In this document: piece after piece, positions 13,621-22,255 of the stretch
Position numbering within the stretch: position 1 is the stretch's first letter
Layout of the letters: each line of letters starts with the position of its first letter
Origin: an uncultured Roseburia sp.
Lineage (GTDB): Bacteria > Bacillota_A > Clostridia > Lachnospirales > Lachnospiraceae
Length of the DNA stretch: 64,000 bases
NCBI GenBank assembly: GCA_900753715.1
Contig: CAAEAE010000190.1
Location: forward strand, 16,104 to 80,103
Direction of reading: 5' to 3'
The notes under the pieces: generated by a model
Told to the model about the DNA's origin: nothing
What the model saw: the letters and a program-made list of their open reading frames with translations, nothing else
Database searches by the model: none
Translations under genes and position numbers: made by a program

Positions 13621-14711
13621 TGTTTTCGGATAATAACAGAATCTCCGGGCGTCAGGCGTTCCGGATTCTTACCTATGACCTGCTTGGGGCGGGAAGCCTG
13701 CTTGTCCCCGGGATTCTTGCAAATCGTGCGGGCTGTGACGGGATTTTTTCCATCGGGCTTGCGGTGGTGTTTGCACTTTTTTATGTAAAGGTGCTATCAG
13801 GAGTCCTTGCTGACAAGAAGCAGGACACGTTTGGAACTTATCTTGAGAGACGGCTTGGAAAAGTGGCGGGAAAAACAGTTTCAATTTTGTATGTCGTCTA
13901 CTTCATCCTGCTGGCGGGATATGTGGCATATCATTTTACAAACATCATTTTAAAATATCTTCTACGGGAGGAGAGTTTTCTGTTAATTCTTTTTATTCTG
14001 GTGCTTCTCGCTGCCTACGGGCTTTCTGGTGGTCTTGAGGGAAGAGCGCGCGCTTATGAAATTCTGTTCTGGTTTGTGATGGCGCCGTTGTTTTTGATGC
14101 TTCTCTCTGCACTGGATGAAATCAGTGTGGATTACTGGACACCGGTTGTGACTGCGGCGCCGCTTTCCGTGCTTGGGGGCGCATGGGAGGTGTTCTGCTG
14201 GCTGTCGTTGGTATTTTTGCTGCTCTTTTTGGGCGGATCGGTCAAAAAACAGCAGATACTGGTGCGTGCAGGGCGGTGGGCAGTGCTTTTTGCAGGCATT
14301 TTATATGCGGTGCTGTATCTGATTCTGCTAGGAATCTTTGGAAAAAATACGCTCTCCGTGATGGAATATCCGGCGGTCACAATGATGAGCACGATAAAAA
14401 TAACCGGCGGCTTTTTAAAGAGGACAGATGCTTTCATGCTTGCCATCTGGTTTTTCACGCTGTTTGCACTGCTTGGAGGCACGGCATTTTACGGCGGAAA
14501 TCTGCTTTCGGACCTTTTCGGGAAAAAATCGGCGTGGGGAGGAAAATATGGATTTTTCATTCTTGTGGCGGCATTTGCGCTGGCAGAAGTTTTTTATCAC
14601 TCAAAAACACTCTGCACGTACTTTGAAATCTGCTTTCAGACTGTGATGACGCTGTTTGTAGTACTTGTTCCGGTGCTGTTGTGGATGCTCGGGGGAAGGA
14701 GGCGCGCATGA
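13620..14711 (+). CDS. gerAB: Spore germination permease, GerAB family
   Basis: A 363-residue membrane protein with about ten hydrophobic segments, the B-subunit of the GerA receptor (APC superfamily amino-acid permease fold), thought to bind the amino-acid germinant. The start (NNRISGRQAFRILTYDLLG) and the TFGTYLERRLGK loop are characteristic of the Spore_permease family. It begins inside the stop codon of the A-subunit gene and overlaps the next gene by ATGA, showing a tightly coupled ABC operon. Confidence 0.93.
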   Translation: MFSDNNRISGRQAFRILTYDLLGAGSLLVPGILANRAGCDGIFSIGLAVVFALFYVKVLSGVLADKKQDTFGTYLERRLGKVAGKTVSILYVVYFILLAGYVAYHFTNIILKYLLREESFLLILFILVLLAAYGLSGGLEGRARAYEILFWFVMAPLFLMLLSALDEISVDYWTPVVTAAPLSVLGGAWEVFCWLSLVFLLLFLGGSVKKQQILVRAGRWAVLFAGILYAVLYLILLGIFGKNTLSVMEYPAVTMMSTIKITGGFLKRTDAFMLAIWFFTLFALLGGTAFYGGNLLSDLFGKKSAWGGKYGFFILVAAFALAEVFYHSKTLCTYFEICFQTVMTLFVVLVPVLLWMLGGRRRA

Positions 14712-15628
14712 AAAAAAGAAATTATTTCGGGGGACTGCTGTTGCTTGCGATGACGTTTTTTCTAAGCGGATGCACGACGGCGGAGCTTGAGGACAGGAGC
14801 TTTCCGATTGAGCTTGCGGTGGATGATACGGCGGATTTCGGGCTCAAGTGGCTGAACGAAGAGCAGTCCGGCAGCAAGTATACCGACTATAACCATTTAA
14901 AGGTGCTGTTAATCGGAGAGGATTTTCTCTCGGATGAAAAAAAGATGCAGGAGCTTTTGGATTTGCTGGAACAAAAACCGGATATCCCGCGCAATACCTA
15001 TGTGCTTGCTGCGAAGGATGCCGGAAAAATCATTGAACTTGGGCAGGAGACGGGTACCTATCTGGAGCAGTTGATTGAAAATTCTTCGCTGATGGAAAAA
15101 GAGGCATATCCGACGATTGGAACGCTCTATGCGGAGCAGGAAAACCGGGTCGAAACCCTGTTTTTGCCGTATGTGGAGCTTCGGGACAGTCTCCCGGTCA
15201 TTACCGGCTATTATGCCTGGGTGCGCGGGGAAGCAGCAGGAAGAGTTGATGCAGCAACGGCGCTGCTTTCGGCATTTACGGCGGGAAATGTGGAAAGCTA
15301 TACATTACAGCTTGGGCAGAGTGATTTTATCCGGCTCTGGGATATCCAAAGTGCAATGACGATTGTAGAGAATGAGATTGAAGTCAATATTTCGTGCAAG
15401 GGAGAAATTCTGACAGAAAACGAAACGAGCGAAGAAAAACTCTGCGATTTGGCGAAACAGTATCTAAACGAGACCGCAGAGTACGCAAGGGAGCACTACG
15501 GGGTGGATGTGACAAACAGCTACCGGAAGCTTGGAGGCTATAACCGCGCCCTTTATTTTAAACATCAAAAGGAGCCGGAGGCGTACGAAAAAGAGATGGC
15601 GATTGTTTACGGGCTTCAAATTACATGA
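14708..15628 (+). CDS. gerAC: Spore germination lipoprotein, GerAC family
   Basis: A 306-residue lipoprotein, the C-subunit of the germinant receptor, attached to the outer face of the inner spore membrane. The signal peptide ends in the lipobox LSGC with Cys22 as the lipid site; the TTAELEDRSFPIELAVD start is a version of the family's usual post-lipobox motif. The C-terminal domain has the ...DLAKQYLNETAEYAREHYGVDVTN helix. ATG 14708 is preferred to an upstream in-frame ATG (14681) because it has GGAGGCGCGC upstream, overlaps the gerAB stop as ATGA, and gives the signal peptide. Confidence 0.92.
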   Translation: MKKRNYFGGLLLLAMTFFLSGCTTAELEDRSFPIELAVDDTADFGLKWLNEEQSGSKYTDYNHLKVLLIGEDFLSDEKKMQELLDLLEQKPDIPRNTYVLAAKDAGKIIELGQETGTYLEQLIENSSLMEKEAYPTIGTLYAEQENRVETLFLPYVELRDSLPVITGYYAWVRGEAAGRVDAATALLSAFTAGNVESYTLQLGQSDFIRLWDIQSAMTIVENEIEVNISCKGEILTENETSEEKLCDLAKQYLNETAEYAREHYGVDVTNSYRKLGGYNRALYFKHQKEPEAYEKEMAIVYGLQIT

Positions 15629-15658
15629 GTCAATCAGTGACATAAATCAGTGCTGCCT

Positions 15659-15687
15659 GTATAAAAAGAAAAAATTCGGGAATATTC
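15659..15687 (+). promoter_or_regulatory. Possible sigma-F promoter for spoIIR
   Basis: GTATA (15659-15663) and GGGAATATTC (15678-15687) resemble the sigma-F consensus (GYATA and GGnnAnAhTr) in the right place before a gene known to be sigma-F controlled. The spacer is 14 bases, one or two short of usual, so this is tentative. Confidence 0.4.
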
Positions 15688-15717
15688 CTCTTAGAATAAG
15701 AAGGAGGAAGTTCCCGG

Positions 15718-16359
15718 ATGAAAAAGGATTGGATCAGGCAGACTGGATACATAGCAGGCATGACCGTGGTGACGGCGGTGTTGTTTCTTGGCGGAATTAA
15801 AATCAGACAGCAGAGTTTGCAGCAGGGAATCGCAGAAAAAATATTGAGATTTCATGTGCTTGCGGCAAGTGATACGAAGGAAGACCAGGAATTAAAATTA
15901 AAGGTGCGGGATGCTGTCGGTGTTTATATGGAAGAGGAACTTGCAGATGCTTTGAATAAATCTGAGAGCGAGGAGCTTGTGCGGCTGCATTTAGGAGAAA
16001 TCGAAGCGGTTGCAGAGCAGACGATAAAAGAGGCGGGCTATGATTATCCGGTGACGGCATCTTTAGCGTATGTGGAATTTCCGGAAAAGACCTATGGAGC
16101 GTATGTGTTCCCGGCGGGCACCTATGAGGCACTTGAGGTTGTCATCGGGGAAGGAAAAGGGCATAACTGGTGGTGTGTGATGTACCCGAACCTCTGCTTT
16201 TCGGGGAGTGTGTATGAAGTCGTGGATGAGGAGGCAGAGGAACGGCTGCGGGAAGTTTTAAGTACGGAGGAATATGAAGCGGTATTTTCCTCCGGGAATG
16301 TAAAGGTGGAGTGGAAAAGTCTGGCGTTTTTTAAGGAGCTGGTTTCAGATTTGAAATAG
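15718..16359 (+). CDS. spoIIR: Stage II sporulation protein R
   Basis: A 213-residue secreted or membrane-tethered signalling protein. In sporulation it is made in the forespore and triggers SpoIIGA to process pro-sigma-E in the mother cell. One N-terminal membrane segment (residues 12-28) precedes the conserved core: LRFHVLAASDTKEDQELKLKVRD is the SpoIIR hallmark, followed by LAYVEFPEKTYG, YEALEVVIGEGKGHNWWCVM and FFKELVSDL. AGGAGG lies 12 bases before the ATG. It follows the gerA operon by 89 bp and probably has its own promoter. Confidence 0.95.
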   Translation: MKKDWIRQTGYIAGMTVVTAVLFLGGIKIRQQSLQQGIAEKILRFHVLAASDTKEDQELKLKVRDAVGVYMEEELADALNKSESEELVRLHLGEIEAVAEQTIKEAGYDYPVTASLAYVEFPEKTYGAYVFPAGTYEALEVVIGEGKGHNWWCVMYPNLCFSGSVYEVVDEEAEERLREVLSTEEYEAVFSSGNVKVEWKSLAFFKELVSDLK

Positions 16360-16451
16360 GGCTTGCATCCCCGGAAAAAAGCAGTTAATATAGTGCATGA
16401 AACTTGAAAGCGCAGCAGTCTGTGTACAATCACAGGAACAAAAGGAGAAAC

Positions 16452-16898
16452 ATGACAAAGGAAGTACTTGTAACCATCAGCGGCTTACAGTTTGCAGAGG
16501 ACAGGGAGAACGAGGAGGCAGTGGAGATTATTACTGCCGGAGATTACTATAAAAGAAACGGAAAGCACTACATCGTGTATGAGGAAGTGACTGAAGGATT
16601 TGATGCGCCGACCAAAAACATTATCAAAATGTCGGCAGACAAGATGGACATCACCAAATCCGGCACGAACAGTGTTCATATGATGTTTGAGAAAAACCGC
16701 AAAAATATGTCCTATTATTATACGCCATACGGGAGTCTCTTAATCGGAATTGATGCGACAAATATAGATATCAAGGAAACAGAAGACAATATTGATGTGA
16801 AGGTGGATTATAATCTCGAAATCAACTATGAACATATGGCAGACTGCTCCATTACGATGAACATCCGCCCGAGAGGCGTCGGAGAATTTCATATCTAA
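16452..16898 (+). CDS. DUF1934 family protein (beta-barrel, calycin-like)
   Basis: A 148-residue cytoplasmic protein matching the DUF1934/YwiB family: MTKEVLVTISGLQ at the start, then GDYYKRNGKHYIVYEE, a run of beta-strands (SYYYTPYGSLLIGI) and the C-terminal VDYNLEINYEHMADCSITMNIRP. The family is found next to arginyl-tRNA synthetase genes in other Firmicutes and has no settled function. AAGGAG lies six bases before ATG 16452; the in-frame GTG upstream has none. A terminator follows. Confidence 0.88.
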   Translation: MTKEVLVTISGLQFAEDRENEEAVEIITAGDYYKRNGKHYIVYEEVTEGFDAPTKNIIKMSADKMDITKSGTNSVHMMFEKNRKNMSYYYTPYGSLLIGIDATNIDIKETEDNIDVKVDYNLEINYEHMADCSITMNIRPRGVGEFHI

Positions 16899-16916
16899 AT
16901 TTAAAGAAACACGAAT

Positions 16917-16956
16917 AAAAAAACGCTGAGGTCGAATGAAGACTTCAGCGTTTTTT
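16917..16956. terminator. Bidirectional terminator
   Basis: AAAAAAACGCTGAGGTC (16917-16933) pairs with GACTTCAGCGTTTTTT (16941-16956) with one G-T pair. It lies between the convergent DUF1934 gene (+) and the gene ending at 16968 (-). Confidence 0.9.
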
Positions 16957-16967
16957 GGGATGAAAAA

Positions 16968-17504
16968 TTATTTATTTTTTGCAGCTTTCTTGGCGGCTTT
17001 CTTTGACTGCTTTTCGGCATCTAACTGCTTCTTCTCAGCCTCAAGCTGTGCATTTGCCTTGGTTGCCTTCTCTCTGAGGCGGGTGCGCCAACTTTTCTTG
17101 CCTTCCGGCTTCTCAAGCGGTCCGCGAAGACCTGCAACTTTCGTGATATAGATGCCGCTCACAGTAGCTTTGACTTCCTTCTTAACCGGAATCATATCAA
17201 AGATGGCGTCATCTGCAATTAAAGACATTACTCTTGGACCAACCTTTGCTTTTACAATCGGCATCTTGGAACGGCGCATCAGCTTTGGTGTCTGGTCAAG
17301 AACCGCCTGCGGCAGACCCGAATCCATCAGCTTCATCCGTTTCTTGTCGATAATGAGCATTGTGACAGTCTGGGCAGCAGCGGCAAGCTGCTCGTCCTGC
17401 TCAGCTTTTTTCTTCTGAGCTTTTTTTCCGAGAAAATATAAAACAACCATAGCGATAATCAGTATGGCGACGATCACAAGCAAGACAATCGTAATTTTAC
17501 TCAT
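16968..17504 (-). CDS. Membrane-anchored protein of unknown function with Ala/Lys-rich tail
   Basis: A 178-residue protein I do not recognise as a named family. Residues 4-27 are a single membrane helix (TIVLLVIVAILIIAMVVLYF), followed by a basic stretch, a compact domain (about 45-130: MLIIDKKRMKLMDSGLP, KAKVGPRVMSLIADDAIFDMIPV) and a charged helical tail of Ala, Lys, Glu (residues 140-178). The topology is probably N-out with the bulk cytoplasmic. ATG 17504 has GGAGG nine bases upstream; the ATG at 17513 touches GGAGG and is unlikely to be used. Convergent with DUF1934 across a shared terminator. Confidence 0.8.
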   Translation of the reverse strand: MSKITIVLLVIVAILIIAMVVLYFLGKKAQKKKAEQDEQLAAAAQTVTMLIIDKKRMKLMDSGLPQAVLDQTPKLMRRSKMPIVKAKVGPRVMSLIADDAIFDMIPVKKEVKATVSGIYITKVAGLRGPLEKPEGKKSWRTRLREKATKANAQLEAEKKQLDAEKQSKKAAKKAAKNK

Positions 17505-17656
17505 AAATAACATCCTCCGTCATGAAATAGAATCTGCGTTTAATTGTAGCATTGATTTTTCCAAAAAGCAATTGCCGCCAATAAAGTTTTGGGAAAACTT
17601 TGTGAAACTTTTTTAAAAACTTTGGCGGATGCCTTTTATTTTGGCTAAAACTGTGT

Positions 17657-17662
17657 TATGCT
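17657..17662 (+). promoter_or_regulatory. Extended -10 promoter for the trigger-factor-like lipoprotein gene
   Basis: TATGCT (17657-17662) is preceded by TGT, an extended -10. The -35 position (17634-17639) is only TTTTAT, so recognition would rest on the TG motif. Confidence 0.4.
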
Positions 17663-17709
17663 AGTAAAGTTAGACGAAAAGAATCGTCTGGATAGAAAGG
17701 TAATAAGAG

Positions 17710-19005
17710 ATGAAAAAGAGATTAGTTGCGTTGCTGCTTTGTGCAATGACTGCGATGACAGCAATGGCAGGATGTGGTAGCAAAGAGGGAGAATCAGTGG
17801 GAACAGAGAGCACTGAAAATTCAGGGGCAGATGTGTCCGGTACCGGAATCGGAAGCAGCGAAGTATCCTATGAGAATTATGTGAGTGTTGATTTTGATTT
17901 GAATCCGGAGGAGCTTGTAACATTATGTGATTACAGCGCAATTCCGGTCGAACTGACAGAAGACTATACGGTTGATGACGGCGATGTTTCCGATTATTTT
18001 GCACAGTTCTTTTCTTCCCAAGGACCATTTTACACCGCAGATGACACGAAGACAACTGTAGAAGAAGGCGATATCGTAAATGTCGATTACGTCGGAAAAT
18101 TAGACGGAGAGGCATTTGAGGGCGGTACTGCTGAAAACCAGAACATCGATGTTTACAACAACTGTGCGGCAGGCGGCTCTAGCAGCTACATTGATGGATT
18201 TACCGATGGCTTAAAGGGTGCATCCGTAGGAGATGTGATTGACTGTAATGTAACTTTCCCGGATGAATATCCGAACAATGAAGACCTTGCCGGAAAAGAG
18301 GTTGTATTTACCTTTACCGTCAACTCCATTCAGAAGGAAGTGACCTTAGAGGAAGTGGATGATACGTTTGCAAAGGACTATTTCCAGGCTGAATCCGTAG
18401 ATGCGCTGTATGAAAACATTAGACAGTACCTTGAGCAGAACGCGGAATCTTCAAAGGAGAGCGCAATTTATACTGCAATGCAGGATTATCTGCTGGCAAA
18501 CTGTACCGTGGATGTGCCGGAGGATTATCTTGAGGCGAGAACCTACAACTTAAAACAGCAGTTTATTGCAAACAACTGCAATGGTGATGAGAGTCAGCTT
18601 GAAAGCTACTTAAGCACCTATTATGGACTGACCGTAGAGGAAGCAGAAGAGCAGTGGAAAGACATAATGACAGAAAACATCAGCCTGGAGTTAATTATGC
18701 AGGTCATCTGTGATGAAATGGGAATCGAGGCAGACGAGAGTGGCTTCCTTAGCTATGTCAATAATATTGTTACAAACAACAGTTTTGATTCAGAGAAAAC
18801 CTTATATGAAACCTACGGCTATGGCGATGCTGACTGGGGAAAGAAATATTTTGAAGTTATTTACCGTGGAAACCTTGCGTTTGATGAGTTAAGACAGACT
18901 GCTGTCGTTACCGTAAAAGAACCGGCTGAGGACACGGAGTCCGTAGAAACTACGGAAGAACTTGATGAAGACACAGAGAGTGCCGGGGATACACAGGCGG
19001 AATAA
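17710..19005 (+). CDS. Trigger-factor-like FKBP peptidyl-prolyl isomerase lipoprotein
   Basis: A 431-residue exported lipoprotein: signal peptide with Cys22 in MAGC, then a Ser/Glu-rich linker to about residue 55. Residues 110-215 form an FKBP-type PPIase domain (EGDIVNVDYVGKLDGEAF, GFTDGLKGASVGDVID, VTFPDEYPNNEDLAGKEVVF). Residues 215-400 are helical and match the trigger factor C-terminal chaperone domain (VDDTFAKDYF, YLEARTYNLKQQF). The acidic Thr/Glu tail is low-complexity. It lacks the ribosome-binding N-domain, so it is likely a cell-surface foldase, analogous to PrsA. AsnS follows 48 bp downstream. Confidence 0.85.
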   Translation: MKKRLVALLLCAMTAMTAMAGCGSKEGESVGTESTENSGADVSGTGIGSSEVSYENYVSVDFDLNPEELVTLCDYSAIPVELTEDYTVDDGDVSDYFAQFFSSQGPFYTADDTKTTVEEGDIVNVDYVGKLDGEAFEGGTAENQNIDVYNNCAAGGSSSYIDGFTDGLKGASVGDVIDCNVTFPDEYPNNEDLAGKEVVFTFTVNSIQKEVTLEEVDDTFAKDYFQAESVDALYENIRQYLEQNAESSKESAIYTAMQDYLLANCTVDVPEDYLEARTYNLKQQFIANNCNGDESQLESYLSTYYGLTVEEAEEQWKDIMTENISLELIMQVICDEMGIEADESGFLSYVNNIVTNNSFDSEKTLYETYGYGDADWGKKYFEVIYRGNLAFDELRQTAVVTVKEPAEDTESVETTEELDEDTESAGDTQAE

Positions 19006-19053
19006 ATTTTAAAATTAATAAAGATTTTTTGAAAAGGGATTGGAGGAAAGATT

Positions 19054-20445
19054 ATGGATTTGGTAAATGTCAGAGAGTTATTCCGGGAACGGGAAAAGTA
19101 TGTGGATACGACCGTGACGATTGGCGGATGGGTCAGAAGCAACCGTAATTCCAAAAATTTCGGGTTTATCGTTGTAAATGATGGTACGTTTTTTGAGCCG
19201 GTACAGGTGGTATATTCAGATGGACTTTCCAACTTTGCAGAGGTGGAGAAGATAAACGTAGGAGCTGCCATTATTGTAACAGGAAAGCTCGTAGAGACAC
19301 CGGGAAGCAAGCAGCCATTTGAGATTCAGGCAGAAGAGGTTGTGGTAGAGGGAAGCTCTACACCGGATTATCCGCTTCAGAAAAAGAAGCACAGCTTTGA
19401 ATATCTGCGCACAATTTCTCACTTACGTCCGAGAACCAACACTTTTGAGGCAGTGTTCCGTGTGCGCTCCCTGATTGCTTACGCAATCCACAAATTCTTC
19501 CAGGAGCGTGATTTCGTTTATGTGCACACGCCGTTAATCACCGGAAGCGACTGTGAGGGTGCCGGCGAGATGTTCCAGGTAACCACACTTGACCTTAAGG
19601 ATGTTCCGAAGAATCCGGATGGAAGTGTTGATTACTCCAAGGATTTCTTCAATAAGCCGACCAATCTTACCGTAAGCGGACAGTTAAACGGCGAGACCTA
19701 TGCAATGGCATTTAAGAACATTTACACCTTCGGACCGACGTTCCGTGCAGAAAATTCCAACACGACACGCCATGCGGCAGAGTTCTGGATGATTGAGCCG
19801 GAAATCGCATTTGCAGATTTGAAGGACGATATGGTGCTTGCTGAGAGCATGTTAAAATATATCATCAACTATGTATTAGAGAATGCACCGGAAGAGATGG
19901 CATTTTTCAACAGCTTCATCGACAAGGGACTCTTAGAGCGTCTGCACAACGTGGTAAATTCCGATTTTGCACACGTTACCTATACAGAGGCAATTGAAAT
20001 CCTTGAAAAGCACAATGACAAGTTTGATTACAAGGTATCCTGGGGCTGTGATTTACAGACCGAGCATGAGCGCTATCTGACAGAGGAAATCTACAAACGT
20101 CCGGTATTCGTGACCGATTATCCGAAGGAAATCAAGGCATTCTATATGAAACTCAACGAGGACGGAAAGACCGTGGCAGCCGTTGACTGTCTCGTACCGG
20201 GAATCGGTGAGATTATCGGAGGAAGCCAGAGAGAGGATGATTACGAGAAGCTTTTAGCGCGTATCAATGAACTAGGACTCAAAGAAGAAGATTACAGTTT
20301 CTATCTTGATTTGAGAAAATATGGCTCTGCAAGACACGCCGGATTTGGTCTGGGATTCGAGCGCTGCGTGATGTATCTGACCGGTATGTCAAATATCCGT
20401 GATGTCATCCCGTTCCCAAGAACCGTAAATAACTGCGAATTATAG
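19054..20445 (+). CDS. asnS: Asparaginyl-tRNA synthetase
   Basis: A 463-residue class IIb aminoacyl-tRNA synthetase. The N-terminal OB-fold anticodon-binding domain is residues 1-110 ([24 protein letters not shown]). Motif 2 is [17 protein letters not shown] and motif 3 is [15 protein letters not shown]; the [10 protein letters not shown] end is typical. The asparaginyl rather than aspartyl identity follows from motif 2 (FRAENSNT) and the long insertion between motifs 2 and 3. A separate aspS is present at 44654. GGAGG lies eight bases before the ATG. Confidence 0.95.
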   Translation: MDLVNVRELFREREKYVDTTVTIGGWVRSNRNSKNFGFIVVNDGTFFEPVQVVYSDGLSNFAEVEKINVGAAIIVTGKLVETPGSKQPFEIQAEEVVVEGSSTPDYPLQKKKHSFEYLRTISHLRPRTNTFEAVFRVRSLIAYAIHKFFQERDFVYVHTPLITGSDCEGAGEMFQVTTLDLKDVPKNPDGSVDYSKDFFNKPTNLTVSGQLNGETYAMAFKNIYTFGPTFRAENSNTTRHAAEFWMIEPEIAFADLKDDMVLAESMLKYIINYVLENAPEEMAFFNSFIDKGLLERLHNVVNSDFAHVTYTEAIEILEKHNDKFDYKVSWGCDLQTEHERYLTEEIYKRPVFVTDYPKEIKAFYMKLNEDGKTVAAVDCLVPGIGEIIGGSQREDDYEKLLARINELGLKEEDYSFYLDLRKYGSARHAGFGLGFERCVMYLTGMSNIRDVIPFPRTVNNCEL

Positions 20446-20452
20446 AAAATGG

Positions 20453-20487
20453 ACAAGCCGGGGCCTGTTTTATGGGTTCCGGCTTGT
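20453..20487 (+). terminator. Weak hairpin terminator after asnS
   Basis: ACAAGCCGG (20453-20461) pairs perfectly with CCGGCTTGT (20479-20487). The loop is long and the tail (TGTGCTTTA) is only partly T-rich, so termination may be partial. Confidence 0.5.
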
Positions 20488-20531
20488 TGTGCTTTAGGGG
20501 AAATGATAGACCTGGCAGGGAGGAGAAAGTA

Positions 20532-21425
20532 ATGAGATATTGTCTGGAAAATGAAACGCTGCGCGTGGAGATTGATACGCACGGAGCAGAAATCAAATCC
20601 GTTGTGCGAAAGGAAGATGATACGGAGTACATGTGGAACGGCGATCCGAAGTACTGGGGACGCACGTCGCCGGTGTTGTTTCCGTTTGTCGGTGCTGTCC
20701 GTGACAAGGAATACCGCCATGAGGGAAAAACATATGCGATGGGACAGCATGGATTTGCGCGCGATATGGAATTTGTGCGGATAGAAAACGAAGAGACAGA
20801 GCAGGAACATAAACTGCAAATGTGGTTTGCACTAGAATCAAATGAGGAGACGTTGCAGAAATATCCGTTTGCGTTCCGCCTTGAAATCGGTTATGAACTT
20901 TCGGAAGATAAGATTACTGTGCACTGGAATGTAAAGAATCCGGGGGATGAGACGATGTATTTTTCCATCGGAGCACATCCGGCATTTCGCTGTCCGATTC
21001 GCGGAGAGGTAGATAAGACGGGATACGGACTTCATTTTGAGGGGCTTAAGGAGCTGCATCATCATGGAAATACACCGGATGGCATGGCGGTGATGGAGGA
21101 TGAGGTGCTGCCGCTTATGGATGGAAACGTATTTTTTAAACCAGGATTTTTTGACAAGTGCACCTATATGGTCGAAGGAAAACAGACCGGAGAGGTTTCA
21201 CTTCTTGATACGGACGGAAAGCCTTATGTGACCGTTTCATTTGACGCGCCGTTATTTGCCGTGTGGTCACCGGAGAAAAAGGATGCACCGTTTGTCTGCA
21301 TCGAGCCGTGGTACGGAAGATGCGACGCAGTGGATTTTGCCGGAGACTTAAAAGAACGCGATTACGAGCAGACACTTGCGGCAGGAGCCGGATTTCAGGC
21401 AGAATACCGGATGAAATTCCGGTAA
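20532..21425 (+). CDS. Aldose 1-epimerase family protein (LacX-like)
   Basis: A 297-residue beta-sandwich protein of the galactose mutarotase superfamily, LacX/YihR branch. Visible signatures: the N-terminal ENETLRVEIDTHGAEIKSV, the WNGDPKYWGRTSPVLFPFVG segment with its arginine, MGQHGFARDMEF with the catalytic-position histidine, and SIGAHPAFRCP with the second histidine. The general base would be the late glutamate in CIEPWYGRCDA. It likely equilibrates sugar anomers or sugar phosphates. AGGAG lies six bases upstream of ATG 20532; earlier in-frame codons have no ribosome binding site. Confidence 0.9.
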   Translation: MRYCLENETLRVEIDTHGAEIKSVVRKEDDTEYMWNGDPKYWGRTSPVLFPFVGAVRDKEYRHEGKTYAMGQHGFARDMEFVRIENEETEQEHKLQMWFALESNEETLQKYPFAFRLEIGYELSEDKITVHWNVKNPGDETMYFSIGAHPAFRCPIRGEVDKTGYGLHFEGLKELHHHGNTPDGMAVMEDEVLPLMDGNVFFKPGFFDKCTYMVEGKQTGEVSLLDTDGKPYVTVSFDAPLFAVWSPEKKDAPFVCIEPWYGRCDAVDFAGDLKERDYEQTLAAGAGFQAEYRMKFR

Positions 21426-21482
21426 TAGGAAGGTCAGACGGCTCATACAATGGAGTATATCTGTTTTGGGAGCGTGACCGTT

Positions 21483-21875
21483 ATGAATCTGCAAAGAAAA
21501 TTAAAGGCGAGGGATGAAAAGGGCAGCCCTGCGGCTGCGGTCGGAACCGCCGTGTTTGTCATGTTTGTCATCAGCGGATTGTTACTGCTTTTTCTCGCAA
21601 TGCTTCTTTATAAAATGGAATTGAGCGAGGCTGTGGTAAAAATCGGCATTGTGGTCATCTATGTGATTTCGGGTGTTGCAGGAGGCGTGATTGCCGGAAA
21701 AATGCGGGGAGAACAGAAGTTTTTATGGGGACTTACCGCAGGAATCGTTTATTTTGCGGTGTTGTTTCTGGTTTCTTTTGCGGTGCAGAAGGGAATGCCC
21801 GAAGAGCCGGTGAAGATTTTTACCACACTTGTTCTCTGTGGAGCGTCCGGAATGGCAGGCGGAATGATTGGCTGA
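21483..21875 (+). CDS. TIGR04086-type small membrane protein
   Basis: A 130-residue integral membrane protein with four hydrophobic helices (starting about residues 16, 45, 76 and 110) and Gly-rich turns GVAGGVIAGKMRG and GASGMAGGMIG, matching the TIGR04086 family. That family commonly sits between YajC-type and SCIFF/SecDF genes in Clostridia, exactly its position here, which supports a link to export or to the SCIFF system; no function is known. ATG 21483 follows GGGAG by ten bases; ATG 21450 in frame is an alternative start adding 11 residues. Confidence 0.75.
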   Translation: MNLQRKLKARDEKGSPAAAVGTAVFVMFVISGLLLLFLAMLLYKMELSEAVVKIGIVVIYVISGVAGGVIAGKMRGEQKFLWGLTAGIVYFAVLFLVSFAVQKGMPEEPVKIFTTLVLCGASGMAGGMIG

Positions 21876-21892
21876 GAGAATGAAAAAAGTAC

Positions 21893-21921
21893 TTCCCATA
21901 ATGAAAAAGGTGTGATATACT
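21893..21921 (+). promoter_or_regulatory. Promoter for the SCIFF precursor gene
   Basis: TTCCCA (21893-21898), 17-base spacer, TATACT (21916-21921) preceded by TGA, an extended -10. The leader to the ATG is about 60 bases. Confidence 0.6.
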
Positions 21922-21989
21922 AAACAAGTTAATAGAATCGTGCGTAAAAGGGTACATAAAAGCGCGGAGAGAATGGAGGATAAGCAATC

Positions 21990-22133
21990 ATGAAACATGT
22001 GAAGACATTAAATACCAAGAGATTACAGAACACAATGAAGAAGGGTGGATGTGGTGAGTGCCAGACATCCTGCCAGTCTGCATGCAAGACATCCTGCACA
22101 GTAGGAAACCAGACTTGCGAAAACAATAAATAA
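21990..22133 (+). CDS. scfA: SCIFF ranthipeptide precursor (six cysteines in about forty-five residues)
   Basis: A 47-residue ribosomally made peptide precursor. The leader MKHVKTLNTKRLQNTMKKGG is followed by a core with six cysteines at 21, 24, 28, 32, 36 and 43 (pattern CX2CX3CX3CX3CX6C), interleaved with Thr, Ser and Gln. This is the conserved SCIFF peptide of Clostridia, whose cysteines are cross-linked to residues' non-alpha carbons (typically Thr) by the radical SAM maturase encoded downstream. GGAGG sits nine bases before the ATG. It has its own promoter and is followed by two hairpins before the maturase gene. The mature role is not established. Confidence 0.95.
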   Translation: MKHVKTLNTKRLQNTMKKGGCGECQTSCQSACKTSCTVGNQTCENNK

Positions 22134-22136
22134 GCA

Positions 22137-22196
22137 GCTTTTTACGAATAAAAAGCCTTTTACAAACGACCGTTCGCGCAGCGTGCGGTCATTTGT
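22137..22196 (+). other. Two hairpins between SCIFF precursor and maturase
   Basis: GCTTTTTA (22137-22144) pairs with TAAAAAGC (22149-22156), followed by CTTTT. ACAAACGACCG (22162-22172) pairs with CGGTCATTTGT (22186-22196) with one mismatch. Both lie after the precursor stop codon. They may stabilise the short precursor mRNA or end part of the transcripts, keeping the maturase at lower level. Confidence 0.5.
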
Positions 22197-22255
22197 ACGT
22201 TATAGCGAACCTTAAAAGAAGAAGGAATTAAGTTAGAAAGAGAGGAAATATTATA

